Positions 1-13,434 are shown, numbered from the stretch's first letter. The stretch: 64,000 nucleotides of DNA from Clavelina lepadiformis (GCF_947623445.1 NC_135244.1:4774001-4838000); one strand, 5' to 3'. Notes: generated by a model not told the origin, from the sequence alone. Program-made: numbers and translations.

Positions 1-99
1 ATTTTACCGGCTTTATGGATCGCATGCTTTACAACCCTATCTGTACCCTGGAATAAAAAGCGTTAAAACAATGCTTTGTTCGAAGCGAGATCGTCGACT

Positions 100-3000
100 T
101 CACTTGGATTTTTTCTTGTTTCTTTTTAACATCGTGGCTTGGGGAGTGGAAGCGGATATGATGATCTTCCCGGGAGGCTGCATCCAAGGCTCCCCATCCA
201 CTTGTACAGCAACTTCCGCTTTTAAACTCATTTTGATGAATTCTCCCTGAGCAATCCTGATCCCCGTACGGAGGCCGCTGTAAGCCTGACTCTGGACACA
301 GAAAATCGCAGGGTGAAAATTTGGTTATAATTGCAGAGAAATATTTCAGATCGCGGCTGCGCTAAAAAAGTTGCAACCAACGCGATGAAGCTGACCATAT
401 GCGCGACTCCTCCAAATCCTAAAACCTCAAGCAATCCATCACCAAACGAAGGGGATTGGAATCTTTTGCTCGATCCAGAACCCCATGGGTTTGAACCTGC
501 GCCCCAGCTGTAAAAACACAGTTGGATTTTATTCCGGTTGTGTTAACGAAAAACGATATTTCTGATATAAAGAAGATAGCATTTAAGAACATGTAAAGAA
601 CTGATGCTTTCACCGACAGTTACCTGCCAATATTAAGAAAAACAAGCCCTCGTATAGACGGAAGGTTGACTCTCTCGTTATCCACTTCCAATTCAATTAC
701 ATTGTTGAGGTTCATCGACCTACTGGTCATTTTCTTCAAACCAGCTTTGAAATACAGGGCTTTGTTGCGAAACCTTCAAAACGTTCAGATTTCGGAATTT
801 AGGCGAAGAAATAATAATTACAAAATCCTGTAAAATGTTAAGTCATTTGGAACTTAAACGCAAATCAAAGTCAACAAGAACCATCGTTGAATCTAATAGT
901 CAATGACGATGCACATAAATGGTTTATATTCTCCTAAATAACCTGCTAGTGCATTTCTCAGGGTTTCCTTCTCTGGCAAGATGAAAGGCGAGGCTGAGTT
1001 CGGCGTCGATTCCAATACCTAAGTAGTTGCTCATGACAAGCATCTTAACACCATCGTCTTCAGTTTTCTAAGAAAACAGGAGGTTGTCATGGTTAGAGCA
1101 AGTTGAGAGCAAATTTTCGCTACATCAGACTTCAGTCTTCCAACTTTGATACATGCTGATGCACATGACGCTTCGTCATAAATCACAGACCAAGTAACCA
1201 AGTACTGGCAGCATACAGAGCAAACAAGTTGTAATGTTACAAATATATTTCGTTAAATGTCACATTTATAAATCGCAATATAAGAACTAACTTTTAGTTG
1301 TTTCTCCTGTGTGGCGTACGTTGGGGTAAGCGGTAAGGACATCTTCTTCTTTCCTAAGTTGGGCTTTTGGTAATTGACTCTGTCTGATGAGATGCTATTG
1401 CTTCTTTCATCAAACTGAATCGATCTGTCAAAGAAACGTTAAGATTAGCTTTAGCAGAAACGATACAGCTTTTGCAAAGGGTTGATGACACTTGAAAGAA
1501 ATCAAGTGCTTTCGTTAAGAGCGGTTTCTTCAGACTACGCACGATATACAGTTATACACCGCAATATCACGCACAGCAGTCAGTTTATCCATTACTTACA
1601 CGTCTTCCGGAAGAGAGTGGAATCTTTCGTTTTCCACCACTACTGGAACATTGTTCTTGATCAAAACTTCTACATTTTCAGTATCCACTGAATTCTCTGT
1701 CCGGTTGTAATCAAGTACGGGCAGAAACTCTTCTGCAGAAGGCGACACGCTTTCAACTGAAGATGATGAAGAAACATCCTCATCCAGATTCAAAGGCTCC
1801 TCCAAAGCGTCTAATTGTTCAGTGATGCTGTCTACGTTTGGCTCGATAGTCGAAATGACCAAATTTTCTTCTTTGTCATCATCGTTTAAACGCAATGAAT
1901 TGACTTTGCGTTGCCAATCGGGGTTAGCTTCTTCGTTTATTTCACTCGGGATATTAAATCCAACAAAAGGTCCAAACTCTAAGTCGCTTTCACTCAAAAT
2001 ATGAACAAATCTGTGTTTGTGACTGTCCCGCGTTCTTGCCAAAGGAACATTATGTAACTCCAAGCTACCGCCTGAAGTTTCTTCAATGTCGTTATTTCGT
2101 AAAATATTTTCTGCAACACTGCATTTCAGGTTATCAATATCGCCGCTATCACCCGTCTGCGCATTTTCAACGGAATCGGTGGCTTCAATGCCATTTTTGG
2201 ATAAAGAGTTAGAATTGTCAATGGGTTCATCGTTTAAAACAATAAGGTTGTTTTTAAGGGGTACCGCGGTGTCGTTAAAGTTCGTTTCGCCGTTTGACAA
2301 AGATACACCGTTATTAGTGTCATCCGTCGAAGTGACCTCTTTTTCCCGCAGCGCGCTGACAGATACCTCAGGAATAAACGTCGGCAACGTTGACGAAACC
2401 AAGCTATGTATTCCCATGTGAACATTTTGCGGCTTTGATTTGTGGTTATGGTCGCCACCGACACTCATGATGAGATTCACAGGTTTAGACGCCGGCACTA
2501 CGTCTACGTCCTCGTCTTTAAACGACACCGCGTCCGACAGCAAGAGTGGACGACTTTGTTCAGTTGGCGGGACTTGGTTGCTGCTGATGTTGGAGTCGAA
2601 CATCACATTCCATCGATCTAACTTCACTTGGTGAGAGTCTATGACCTGTAACACAAAATATTATCATTCCCTGAACATGCCATGCTTGTAAAAATCTTGC
2701 GGTCGAAATCAAACCGACCACAGGAACCAGTGGAATGCTGTTATAGAAATAACATTATACATTAGTCGTGTATAGCTCACAAATTTCGCAACCAAAATGC
2801 CAAGCTAAATTAATTATTCAACAAAATCAATCGGTTGAAATAATTATAGCAGCAAACCTGCGCTAAGATACCGGGGATGCTCTCTCCGCTCCAACCGGAA
2901 CCAAAACCTAAAACTCTAGCAAGGTCGTTACCGGTCCCGACAGGAAGAACCGCCACGGGTGGATTAGGGCAGTGCAGGTAGCGTTGCACGGCTTCAAGGT

Positions 3001-6000
3001 GAGACAGGACCCAGCCAGCCGTGCCGTCACCGCCGCACACAAGAATTCGAAACTTGGCCAGCTTTCGGAACGCGTATAAACTACAGACAGTTAAAGCAAC
3101 AGAAAACATTTAACTATAAATAGCCAATATCCATTATTCAGCGTATCGTAAAGTATTGGTCATTGAGCATTAATTAATCATTACTCATGCAAGATGTCCG
3201 CTCTTGCTTCCCACGTACCCAGCAAGTGAATACACAATTTCATGAAATATTTAAACCAATAAAGTACAAGGGATTATGGGATGCTGCTCACCCCGGTAGG
3301 GCTCCACCTTTTTCCATTAAAAATATTTGATATTGATTGAGATGTTCTTTCATCTGGACTTCAAGTTGACTTCCCTGCCCGCCGCCACTTTTGCGGTTGA
3401 TGAAGACAACAAGAGGCTCGTAATGCTCTTCGTCGGAGCATGTCGGCTGAAAGCAAATGATATTGATTGTGCTGATAATAATTAATGGTGATAGAGTAGC
3501 CTACAAACATTTCGTTTTAATATCTTACGCCCAATGACATGTTGAAATATCTTAAAAATATAACGTATAAAAAGAATAATATTTACTGTTGTTAAGGACA
3601 CTTGATCGAGTAACACTTGGGTGGATGCATAAAACAACGGTTAAAAAGTTAGGATTGCCGTAGTGCTAATTTTCTACAGCATTGTTTAACTTTTTATGAA
3701 AAAAACTGCAAGCACAACATACATACATATATACATAACACAGTGTCATGCTTAGTTTGTAGCTTCCAATTAAACAGAGACCACCTTTACCATGAATTCA
3801 CTATTTTAAGACTGTTTGTTCAGAATTATTATCCGTTCACACTATTGTCGCGTCCAAACGAAAACAAAAAATATATAAAGGCATAGCAGACTTCGCTTAT
3901 AGTGGATGGGTATATAGTGAATAATTGCCTGGACCGGAGGTTTCATAATCTTTTTAGTGCATTCCAGCCTCGGTAACAAGGGATTCATATCGCATGCAAC
4001 GGTTACATTTTTCACCCCTTAGGGATATAACACAGCAAAATACATAACGTAGTCTGTATAATGGACACATTGTAAGAAAACATTTGTTAAGAGTATAGGC
4101 ATTCTATTTCAAGCGTTTACTGCAAGCACAAAGTTCGTTTACAGCCCCATTATTTCGTCATTTTAGGCTGTTTTCGTCAATTTTAGTTTTCCCCAGTTAG
4201 CCATCTTACTACCGGGCGAAGTAACATCTCAGTTGTGACTGGTTAAATCTAGAAGGGGGGAACTCTGTGGTGCACTGACCAAAAGTTGTCCGTACATTCC
4301 GAAATTCGTTGCAGACAAGTCCTTCTTACAAAGGCCAAACAATCCCAAATCTCGAAACCCTATATGTTTCTTGAGGGTTAACGAAATGCTGTGGCGGCAA
4401 GACTCTAGGACTATTTTGTAGATCGCACAAAAAAGAAAGGCCGACCGTTGAACAACCGTATGTTGTATCAAATGTTTACAGTGATAACTTTAAGAACGGT
4501 ACAATACAACACTGAACTTACGTTCTTGTCAGACTGAAATTTACTGCATCTTCAAGTACACTAGGAGAGCGCGGTGCGAAATATGATACGTAATACAGTC
4601 AAATCCGGTTAATTGCATTCTGGATAATCGCCTAATTCGTTTTATCGCATAAAGAGCGCAAGTCCCAAGCCAAAGTCTATCATTTGTAAAGATAATACTT
4701 CGGTTTATCGCATAACGGTTTATTGCATAATCCGCTTAATTGAATAAAAATGAAGGTGATTTATTCGAATATTCAAAAGTTTTTAAAAGATAAAATTGAA
4801 AACAACGCGCACTTTTGCTTTGCGACTTCTACTGCGCTTTGTTACAAACAATGAAACAGACAATGCCAGATTTAAGCATTAACACGTGGCTGTCAATACG
4901 CAGACATTAGCATTCGCACTGTTTTAGTTCAATTTAAGCGTTGCGTAAAGAAAGCGTTGCGTTAAGATGATGCCGTAATATGTGAAGAAGTTTTACGAAA
5001 CAAACAAGTTGAAAAAGACGACAACAATAAAGGAAGCTCTGCTGACGCAATCGCTGTGACAACATCAAAAAATGAAGAAGTTCTGCATGCACTTCATACA
5101 ATTCGCCGACGACTACAGTTTGAAGGGGCGGACATGGCCACATTTGTTCGTTTAGAAACACAAATGCAAGAAAGCATGTTTTCATGTTTTGCGTGTTTGA
5201 ATGAATGGATGATCGCAATACACAATAAACGTTAGTTTTTTGCGTGTTGACGTCTTTACACGTGACCAGCTTCGCACGTCAAGTAAGACAATAAGAGGAA
5301 TTTGCACTTTCGCATAAACGCATAAAAAGGCTTGGCAAATTGACTATGCAATTAACCGGATTCGACTGTATACATGGCAGGTTCGGGAGAGTGGACGATG
5401 CGCCTAAGGTCCATAATGGATTTTGCATTTTTGCGAATACAACCGGGAAATACCGTGAGTTCCGAATTATCCACTATAAGCGTAGTCTACTGAACATACA
5501 GATACTGCATACAAATTGCTTAAATATAGTTTTGAAACTCATAAAAATTTACCGGTAATTAAACATTACCATCAAGCAGCAAACATCACATAGTATGCGC
5601 GGCGAAATTAGATAAGAACTGTTCAAAGTGAAGTAATGCATTTAACTGATCAATGTATATTAAATATGCAGAACTACATGAACGTAGTAAAACAGACAAT
5701 CTTGTTAGCGGTCGGCACTTTATGCAAAACGAGTCATTTTTAGAACTGGGACGACTGGATCCATATTAATTACTTTCCTTTACGACTTAACCGAATAAAA
5801 GTCAATTCGATTTTCTTAAGTCCATCTCCCAAGACAGGTATTCACTTCAAATAACCAAACATCAGGTTTAGAGATCACAATTGGAAGTGGGCGTACTGCG
5901 GTTCTTAGGAACGAGAATTCACAGTTGAATAGTTAAACATCAACCGAAACAAGTGAGACAAATGTTTTGGGAGTTTGAATTCTAAAAATAAATCGTTGGT

Positions 6001-9000
6001 GGGTTCTGCTTGCCTGCATCAATAAACTGGTTTACTTGCGTCAGTAAGGTGAATGGACAGTGATCGATAATCCGCTAATTTCTTTCCGGGAATTGTCTTT
6101 CAATATTTACTGTCGTTGCTGTTTACCGCCATTGCTTACAGATAACATAGGACGGGGAAAATGTTTTCCAGATAGATACATTTAATGGGGGAGCGTTTGA
6201 TAGGAAATTTTCCAAGAGCATTTGTCGGGTGTGTGCAAACAATAACAAAAACTGACTATCTTGTCAATAATACAGCTGAGAAAAGCATATTTACTTAGTT
6301 ATTGCGTCGACGTGTTATTTCTACTGACCATGCTTATAAATGGTAAAAGAAGAAGTTCTGGCTCTGTTCCTTGGAACCTTGTGACTCGAAAGAGCTTCAC
6401 AGCGGTCGAAGCGGACGTTCCACTGAGGAAGGTGACAAAAAAGCAACCTGCAATTTAAAACGAACTGTATCATTCACAAAGTTATAATTCCGATCTAATG
6501 TATTTAATTTGAACAAAAAATGCTTTACACACGAACCATAAGCGGGAAAGACTGGGCCGATTGACGTCTTGTTTTCTAGTAAAATATAGGTGCGGATAAT
6601 TAGTTATGAAATGGTATTAATAAAAACTCTACTGTATATTGTACTACAATAATTTAATTCATTATTTTGGTCGAAGTCAATTCGTTAATTGTAATACTTA
6701 GTACAGAAACTACGCGTGAAGATGGGTTACAGCCAACGGTGTAACATGGTTGGTTGCTTGCTAGCAAGTGTTAAAGTTAGTTAAGACCAACGTCATGGAA
6801 AGTAGGAAATTCTAGACACTGTGTTAGTTCCAACAGGCAAAAGATTCACCAATGTTAGTACAGTAAAACAACGTGCGTAGTGACACCTCAGCGTTTAAAC
6901 TAAGACGTACTACTTCCTGTGACGGTGACGTCATAGACGCGCGATATTAAAAATATAGAGCAGCAGAAAAAAATGCAACCAACGAAACTGCGCGAGACCA
7001 TGTCAGGCAGCTTCTATAAATATCGATCTTAAAGTGGTTCACAACACGAAAAAATAGACCCTAACAATAGCAAGAATGTTGATGATAATGTGATGTCAAG
7101 CACTCTGCAAATGCAGTTTTCAATTTAAGGTGAAGTGTTACCTGTACATTCAACAATGCCTGTAAAACATTTTTATTCAGACCTCATCTTACCAATAATG
7201 TCGTATATACCAAAGTTTCGTGCTTAGTTCGTAGTTTTCAACTAAAGTGACCACTTGGGTCATAAACTAGGTATGTAAATAAGTATTTGTTTGTTAAGGA
7301 TCACCACATACAAAATTAAATACAGTCTATTCACATGAATGCAGATTTTCTAAAAAAAGCAACAGTACTGCAACTTCATAAATAAATTCTCAGTGTAAGT
7401 AACAAAAAAGCAGACACATATGCCAGAAAGTAACAAAAATAAATGCAGATTTCATGTTTGTTTAAAATGAAGTATATTATGAAAAAATAATAATAAATAT
7501 TACCATAATATAAATATATTATGTCATGACATTTTATAGCTTACCTACAGTTGCACATTGTGTAGCATACCACACATAGCGCTCTCTTGGTAAATTGCAT
7601 TTCAGTCCACCAACAAACAGAACCAGTTCTTTTGATTTAGAAAAATTCCTTCGAATTGCTTTATGGTGTCCTAAGAACCAAAAATAATTGTTTGTATGCA
7701 ACAAATATACACGTTAACTAAATATACCAGAAAAGATTATTCACAAAGGTGAGCTGGTGGCAGTACTAAGAACTGATAGTTTTAAATCTACAACAACCGT
7801 CAACTTACGTTTCTTTGCACTAGCTTCATTTGATTCACTTGACATGATACCTGAAAACAAAAATCTGTAAGCTTCTCCTGTGACAATACTTTCTACAAAT
7901 TACTGGTAACAAAATAAACTGTAAATGAATATGAGTAAGGTTTGAGCATGCAAGCCACCTAGTTATTAACCTGTTGTCGAGTCAAATTAATGAATAGTAA
8001 GTCGGTCAGCATCCAGGTAAGATCGCGCGCAACACTACCTAACAGTCATTAGCAATACTTGCAATAAGAAACATCTTGGAATTTATTATTAAACAAGAAA
8101 GAATCATTCATCGCCCCAGGCAACAAAGAACATCAGCGCAACTGTTGCTATACTTAGCAATGACTCACAAGCAGCAAGCGAAAAAAGTAATAGAACCAGC
8201 ACACATACCACAAGCCTGGCATCAATCATTAAACTAATCTCCTTGACCTTTGTATAAACAGATTTCAGGCGAACTTTCAAGACCACACCCATTTTAATTT
8301 CTTAATACTTAACAATGTTTTGAAATCATGTTTAATAATAATTTACAAACACAACTTTCCACCATGGGTGTATTTATACAATGCCTATGTGTAATTTGTC
8401 ACACAATACGAAAGTCCCAAAATGAGGTAAAAATATCGTCTTGCTCGTCACTCCTGCATGAGAAATGAGACCAGCCATATACCAAATTTCATACTTGGCC
8501 TATTCACAAAATGTAATAACACACCCCTGTCTTACTCAGTTCTCAACACTTTGCATACGGCACAGTCTAAACCTCAACTTAATCGGCAACTCAAGGTTGT
8601 GTTTTATACTGCTGTTGTTGCTTACCGAGCTGTGAACCAAGTATCATACCTTACAACATACATTATTTTTTGAATTAGGTAAATCTGGTGGTGCCGTTGG
8701 TTTGTTTGTATAGACAATATTTGTAATTACACATTGCCAAGATAGCTGTTTCTAAACAGTTAACAATCTACTGACAAAATGTTTTCCAAGTACTCTATAA
8801 GGCAACTAGTCCACCAAGATAAACAGTTAATTATAAGCAAGTGGGAAAAATGAGGTCCAACTTTGGCTTCTACTTTGAATTAATGGTCAGACATTACTGT
8901 GCACGCCTACAGTATCATTTACAACCAGCATGATGTAAAAACCTAATTGCCCAGGATAACAACATGGTAATACATATCCCAACATACATTGATTTTAAAA

Positions 9001-11180
9001 TTAGAGGAGGAAACAGAATCAATTGCACAGTCATAACCTTTCTAAATATAAATGCAACTTATATGACAATACAAAAACACTGCAAATCACATGCATAGAC
9101 TAATAATAAACTTGTTTCTAGTCAGTTGCACTTTACAGCTTTATCGTCTAATACAGAGGTGACGAACCTGCGGCCCGCGGGCCGCATGCGGCCCACCAAA
9201 CGATTTGACAAACGCCCATACATGCAAGGCATATAGGACTTATAGGAATTAGGGTTGCCATACCGTCCGAAAAATTCCGGACATGTCCGGAATTTAGGGT
9301 TAAATTTTGCGTCCGGGAGACCAGCAGTCTTGAACGAAGCGTCCGGTGAGACCAGCAGTCTTGAACTTTCTTTCACCTGTTTCTAATCTTTGCGCAATGC
9401 GATATCAAAAGCTGATAGCACAATTGAGTCGCAGCAGTATGTCTTCAATAGATTGCCGCACTCAATCGATGTATTTTTTGCGGCCGCGGGAGCAGCTAAA
9501 AATCTGCCAAATGAAGCGGTTGTGCTTGAATGCTAATTATTATGCAAAATGTTAAAAAAATTGTGCGGCCCGCTTGCTCAGCCGTAACTGACAAAGTGGC
9601 CCGCGTCATCGAATAGGTTCGTCACCCCTGGTCTAATATGTGAGCTAATAAACTACCTACTTCACGATGACACTTACAGCATCAATATAAACAATGCAGC
9701 TCCATATATAACTTGTACTTATATGTAAATTTAAGTGTACATTGTTATGTGTGTTCTGCCCAATTCTTGGTGCAAGCCATATCGATCATAAAAGCTATGT
9801 GTACATGTCGATTTTTACCTTGCCTAATGGCCAAGAATTAAAAATTTTTCTCAAGGTATACCGGCAATGATCCAGTAGTAATCATTTTATGCAAAAATAG
9901 GATTTTAAATGAAAAAATTAACAGTAGGGCTTTAGGTGTTTCTTTAAAATAACTGAAATAAATAGGAGTCATGAAAGTAAATATATTACAGCCCAAAAAC
10001 AATATTTGGCTTTGCTATTTTCTACTCTCGTACGTCACTAAAGTATATACAATCCTCAAATGAGAAGAAAGTAGCCTATGTCATGGGAATTGTTTGGTTA
10101 ACCGTGCCTACTGCCTATAAATAAATATGTATGTTGGATAAAACAACTATGACGCGTTCACATAACAACTTAAAAACATTACATGATATATTCGGAAACT
10201 TTTTAAAAAGGAAATCAATATGTGTAAAATATATATACACTATTAAGAAAAGGATGAATTTATACTAACGGGCAGTTTTTATACAGAAATTAATGAGCTT
10301 TTTATGAAATTTAGAACATTACTAAACAAGGATAAAACATTGTCAAGTTTTCATTAAAACAAAGGTTTCAAAAGCAGTTGGAAATGTGTATTCCAAACAA
10401 ATAAATGTCTTATTTTTGAAAACAAACCTGCCAGGGATACAAGAATATTGCATTTGCAAACAATATACAGCGAACTAAAGCTTCTTTGACTTAATAGACA
10501 ACATATTGATTTGTACTTTGAAACAAAATACCATAAGTTACCATAAAACAGTAAAACCCATTTTTGTGTAATTTACACAATTAGCTTAAGATTTCAAGAC
10601 GGTTAACTTGAAATACTGATATTTGTAGCTAATAAATAATAATCTATAGCAGGGCTACTCAACTATTCTTAGTAAAGGTCCAGTTACAAAAGTTCAAAAT
10701 TTGCTTAGGTCCGTTATAACTCTCATGAAATAACTTACAGTCATACAAATGTATTAAAATACGGTATTTAATATAATAATTCTCTGGATGGGTATTAATT
10801 TATCACTTACATACTCGTTGATTAATTGAATAAGCAGGAATAACAAAACTAATGATGAACGATTTCATTTGCGTAAATATTAAGACATATAAGGTCCGGA
10901 TCCAACACTGAAAAGGTCCGCATTCGGACCGCAGTCCGCCAGTTGAGTAGCCCTGATCTATAGTATGATAAGGCTAAACAGAAAGAGAAAACAAAAACAG
11001 GTGGAGCATTGTATCATATATCACAAACTATAGCTTTCACGTACTTTTACGCTTTCCAGGGATCTGTTGTCGAAGAGAAATATATCCATCTTCATTGGTT
11101 GGTATGGAAACATAAGCTGATGGCAACATGAGGCCTTCTTCTGCTGATTTTGGCAGCTGGCATGCAACTTCATTACTTAT
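100..11180 (-). CDS. DGKQ: Diacylglycerol kinase, theta-like (5' exons not located)
   Basis: Diacylglycerol kinases phosphorylate diacylglycerol to phosphatidic acid and so end DAG signalling at membranes. Exons, 5' to 3': 11051-11180, 7809-7850, 7545-7670, 6329-6447, 3292-3446, 2858-3080, 1600-2645, 1292-1424, 943-1067, 624-773, 396-507, 100-291 (stop 100-102). All junctions are GT-AG and every phase agrees, giving about 850 residues. The catalytic domain shows [10 protein letters not shown], the ATP-site motif [12 protein letters not shown] and [12 protein letters not shown]. The accessory domain shows [15 protein letters not shown] and ends with [14 protein letters not shown]. These residues and the upstream LFVGGL segment fit the theta class better than the alpha or delta classes as I remember them. 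Exon 1600-2645 adds a long acidic, Ser/Asn-rich insert between the catalytic and accessory halves. The C1 cysteine-rich domains expected at the N terminus were not found. The two 5'-most exons (11051-11180 and 7809-7850) rest mainly on phase and open frame and are less certain than the rest. Confidence 0.9.
4596..5368 (+). mobile_element. Tigger/pogo-like DNA transposon remnant
   Basis: The element lies in a DGK intron. Terminal inverted repeats begin CAGTCAAATCCGG at 4596 and end as the reverse complement CAGTCGAATCCGG at 5368; about 22 bp match with one difference. A TA dinucleotide flanks both ends (4594-4595 and 5369-5370), as expected for Tc1/mariner/pogo insertion. At 4966-5235 there is an open plus-strand frame of 89 codons ending in TAG. 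It contains [19 protein letters not shown], which reads like the charged tail of a Tigger-type transposase. At 773 bp the element cannot encode a full transposase, so it is an internally deleted, non-autonomous copy. TIRs and TSD are seen directly; family placement is inference. Confidence 0.8.
4966..5235 (+). pseudogene. C-terminal remnant of a Tigger-like transposase
   Basis: Eighty-nine sense codons stay open between an in-frame TAA just upstream and the TAG at 5233-5235. The composition is charged and hydrophilic, with a central [14 protein letters not shown] stretch. No DDE catalytic residues or helix-turn-helix remain. The reading frame lies inside the element bounded by the TIRs at 4596 and 5368, so it is best read as the tail of the parent transposase left after internal deletion. 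Confidence 0.5.
9154..9630 (+). mobile_element. hAT-type element, family A, copy 1
   Basis: A 477-bp element with short inverted termini: CAGAGGTGACGAACCT at the left and its near reverse complement (AGGTTCGTCACCCCTG) at the right. It is flanked by an exact 8-bp duplication, gtctaata, at 9146-9153 and 9631-9638, the hallmark of hAT insertion. Subterminal GC-rich palindromes (ggcccgcgggcc) are typical of many hAT MITEs. It contains an internal tandem copy of a roughly 25-bp unit around 9310-9365. No intact transposase is present. It sits in a DGK intron. A close copy lies inverted at 24306-24832. Confidence 0.9.
10650..10955. mobile_element. hAT-type MITE, 306 bp
   Basis: The termini are CAGGGCTACTCAAC at the left and GTTGAGTAGCCCTG at the right, a perfect 14-bp inverted repeat. 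An exact 8-bp target duplication, atctatag, flanks it at 10642-10649 and 10956-10963. The interior has repeats of aaggtccg near the right end and no coding capacity. It lies in the DGK intron between the exons at 7850 and 11051. Confidence 0.9.
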
Positions 11181-11836
11181 CTATGACACAATAAAGCTAT
11201 GCTTATTTACTTTGAATATTATTTCCACTACTAAATCTGTTTCTTTAACTTTCATTAGTACAAATATTGACAACCTTCAAACACTAAAAACAGCTGGAGT
11301 TTGCTCACTTGCACACTTCAACAATGAAAGCACGTTGACTGATATTTTATGTTTTTCACACAGTTCTGTTCACATAAACAAAAACATTGACTAAAATGAT
11401 GCATTAAATGGTCGTTAACATACATTGCCCATAAAGGAAAGAAGGAACAGGATATTATATCATAAATAAAGGCCGTGCGTCATACGTTTGCAGCCGCCAG
11501 AAACTCCCTTTACAACCGTGAATTTATACAACAACTATTTATATATCAGTACCGAAAGTAGGGGTGCACATTTTAACACAAAAAATTATTAAAAGCGAAA
11601 GCAAACCAATCGATTTTCATTTCACATTGTAAAACTACAAATTGCATGCGTTAGTTGTCATTGACCAAACCCCATCATGTAATTTTTACAGCAATTATCT
11701 AACTTGAATCAACATTAATAACATTGTAAAAGTAAAGATAAGGCATTGTTGAAGTTTGTTGAATTTATTTAAACTATTCCGACATGTTTTAGAATAGCTG
11801 GGTATTCTGTAATGAACATCACTAAATGAAAGATTA

Positions 11837-13434
11837 CACTGGTCAACAGCCAATTTGCTTCTGAAACGAATGAGGTCAATCTTGGCTAATTTGGGGTCAC
11901 TGATCTCGAATATCAACTTTAAATTTGTTGATTAGCTCTAGTTTTTGAGATATGGCACCATGCCAAAATGTGCTTTACTTGCTAACGCGGAAAGAAGTGT
12001 GCGTTTATCTGTTGTAGCTTACATCTGCCAGATAGAGTTGGGCATTTAATATATTTTTTTGAAGGTAGATGACGTTTCTATTCATATTATTTTTATTTTG
12101 ACGTATGTTTGAGTTGGGTTGTTTGCTTGCTTTATGTGTGTAGTCTGAACTGCTCTTTCTGCAGATGCCTCGTAAATGCATAAAAAATGCAGACAATTTC
12201 TACTAGTTTTGTGGTTAAATAAATTTTTCTTCACAAAAGCGAAGTATAACGGCTGTGGTCAGGAAAGCAAACCTTGTATTCAACTTGTATTTTGGATGTA
12301 AAGTTGGTGATCAGGACAAGAGTTGGGCCCCTCACATATGCTGTAGCTCCTGTGGTGCAAATCTTTGGCAATGGCTAAACGGAAAAAGAAAATGTATGCC
12401 CTTTGCTGTTCCAATGGTTTTGAGAGAACCTACTGACCACATTAGCGATTACTACCTTTGCACGACCCCCCCCCCCGGTTTGTAAAGGTTTGTCGAGAAA
12501 GAAGAAGCAAAGTATTCAATACACAAATATTCCATCAGCAATTCGTCCCGTACCGCATGGAGAATTACTTCCTGTTCCTGAGGTACCTAAAGAATTCACG
12601 TTACGTTGAAACACTATCTTCCAAAGAACCACACCTTATATCTCAAAATGAATTGCACGATCTTATCCGGGATTTGGAACTACCAAAAGTTAAATCAGAA
12701 ATTTAGACTTCAGCTCTAGACTACAGCAATGGAATCTTCTGGCAGAATCATCATCTTCGAAGACGGTAAATTTGAACAAGTGTTATTTGACAAAGAGAAA
12801 ATTGCATGGGAAGCGTTTAAGTTGCAGGCCACAAAATTCTTGGGGAACAAAAGAGCTGACAACTACACGGAATTGGTGTAAATCTCATTAAAGCATACAG
12901 ATGCATGGAGTGCAATATGTCACTGAAGATACACTTTTTGGACTCGCACCTGGATCTTTCCACCAAACTGTGGAGATGTTAGTGATTAGCATGGTGAGCG
13001 ATTTTACCAATGCATATCTTCAATGCAAAAGAGGTACCATGGAAAACAGAATCAATTAATGCTTGCTCACTTTTGCTGGATGATATCTAGGGATGCTCCA
13101 TTAACCGTATACGAGTTACAGGCCAAAAGGAATATAACAGATAAAATAGATTAGAAATTTATATTTGGAAAGTGGCAGTTATTTGTTGCATATGCTATGC
13201 TGAAATAAAAACGCTTGCAATTATTACACTGTTTGTAGATTGTTACTGTTGTGTTCAATAAAGTGCACCAAGGCTTGCCATATATAGATCAACATACAAA
13301 AAAATTTTTATCTTTTAAACTAGAGCTAATCAGCAATTTTAACCAACATTTTTGGATTCAGCGTCCAAAAATACATAAGAATCAATTGTTTTCTTAACGG
13401 AAGCAAAAAATTTTTCAAAAATTGTTGACCAGTG
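11837..13434 (+). mobile_element. Decayed transposon with CACTGG termini
   Basis: Inverted termini begin CACTGGTCAAC at 11837 and end GTTGACCAGTG at 13434. TTA flanks both ends (11834-11836 and 13435-13437), suggesting a 3-bp target duplication. A second inverted match, gctgattagctctagttt, recurs about 80-120 bp inside each end. CACTG-type ends with 2-4 bp duplications fit the CMC (CACTA/EnSpm-Chapaev) superfamily; this placement is inference. The interior holds a broken gene from 12164 to about 13156. It lies between the possible DGK exon at 13783 and the exon at 11180. Confidence 0.7.
12164..13156 (+). pseudogene. Broken copy of a repeated invertebrate transposon-associated gene
   Basis: Reading from the ATG at 12164, the frame starts MPRKCIKNADNFY, hits stops, then stays open through FGCKVGDQDKSWAPHICC, GKRKCMPFAVPMVLREPTDH and a Cys pair. 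It shifts frame near 12475 in a C-rich run and continues through EPHLISQNELHDLIRDLELP to about 12703. Later sequence at about 12905-13150 resembles the C-terminal end of the same family (NMSLKIHFLDSHLDLFP, then a region encoding HFCWMISRDAP), so a large central part is missing. I recall this family as multicopy uncharacterised proteins in cnidarian, insect and other invertebrate genomes; its biochemical role is unknown to me. Stops, frameshift and deletion make this copy non-functional. Confidence 0.65.

Noticed and set aside
1354..1542. Minus-strand open frame of 62 codons inside the DGK gene
   Set aside because: Splice phase and the strong acceptor TTTCTTTGACAG at 1425 put the real exon (1292-1424) in another frame that continues into the accessory domain.
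8104..8292. Minus-strand 62-codon hydrophobic frame with ATG
   Set aside because: It lies within a DGK intron, has no recognisable family, and hydrophobic frames arise easily in AT-rich DNA. A small membrane protein cannot be fully excluded.
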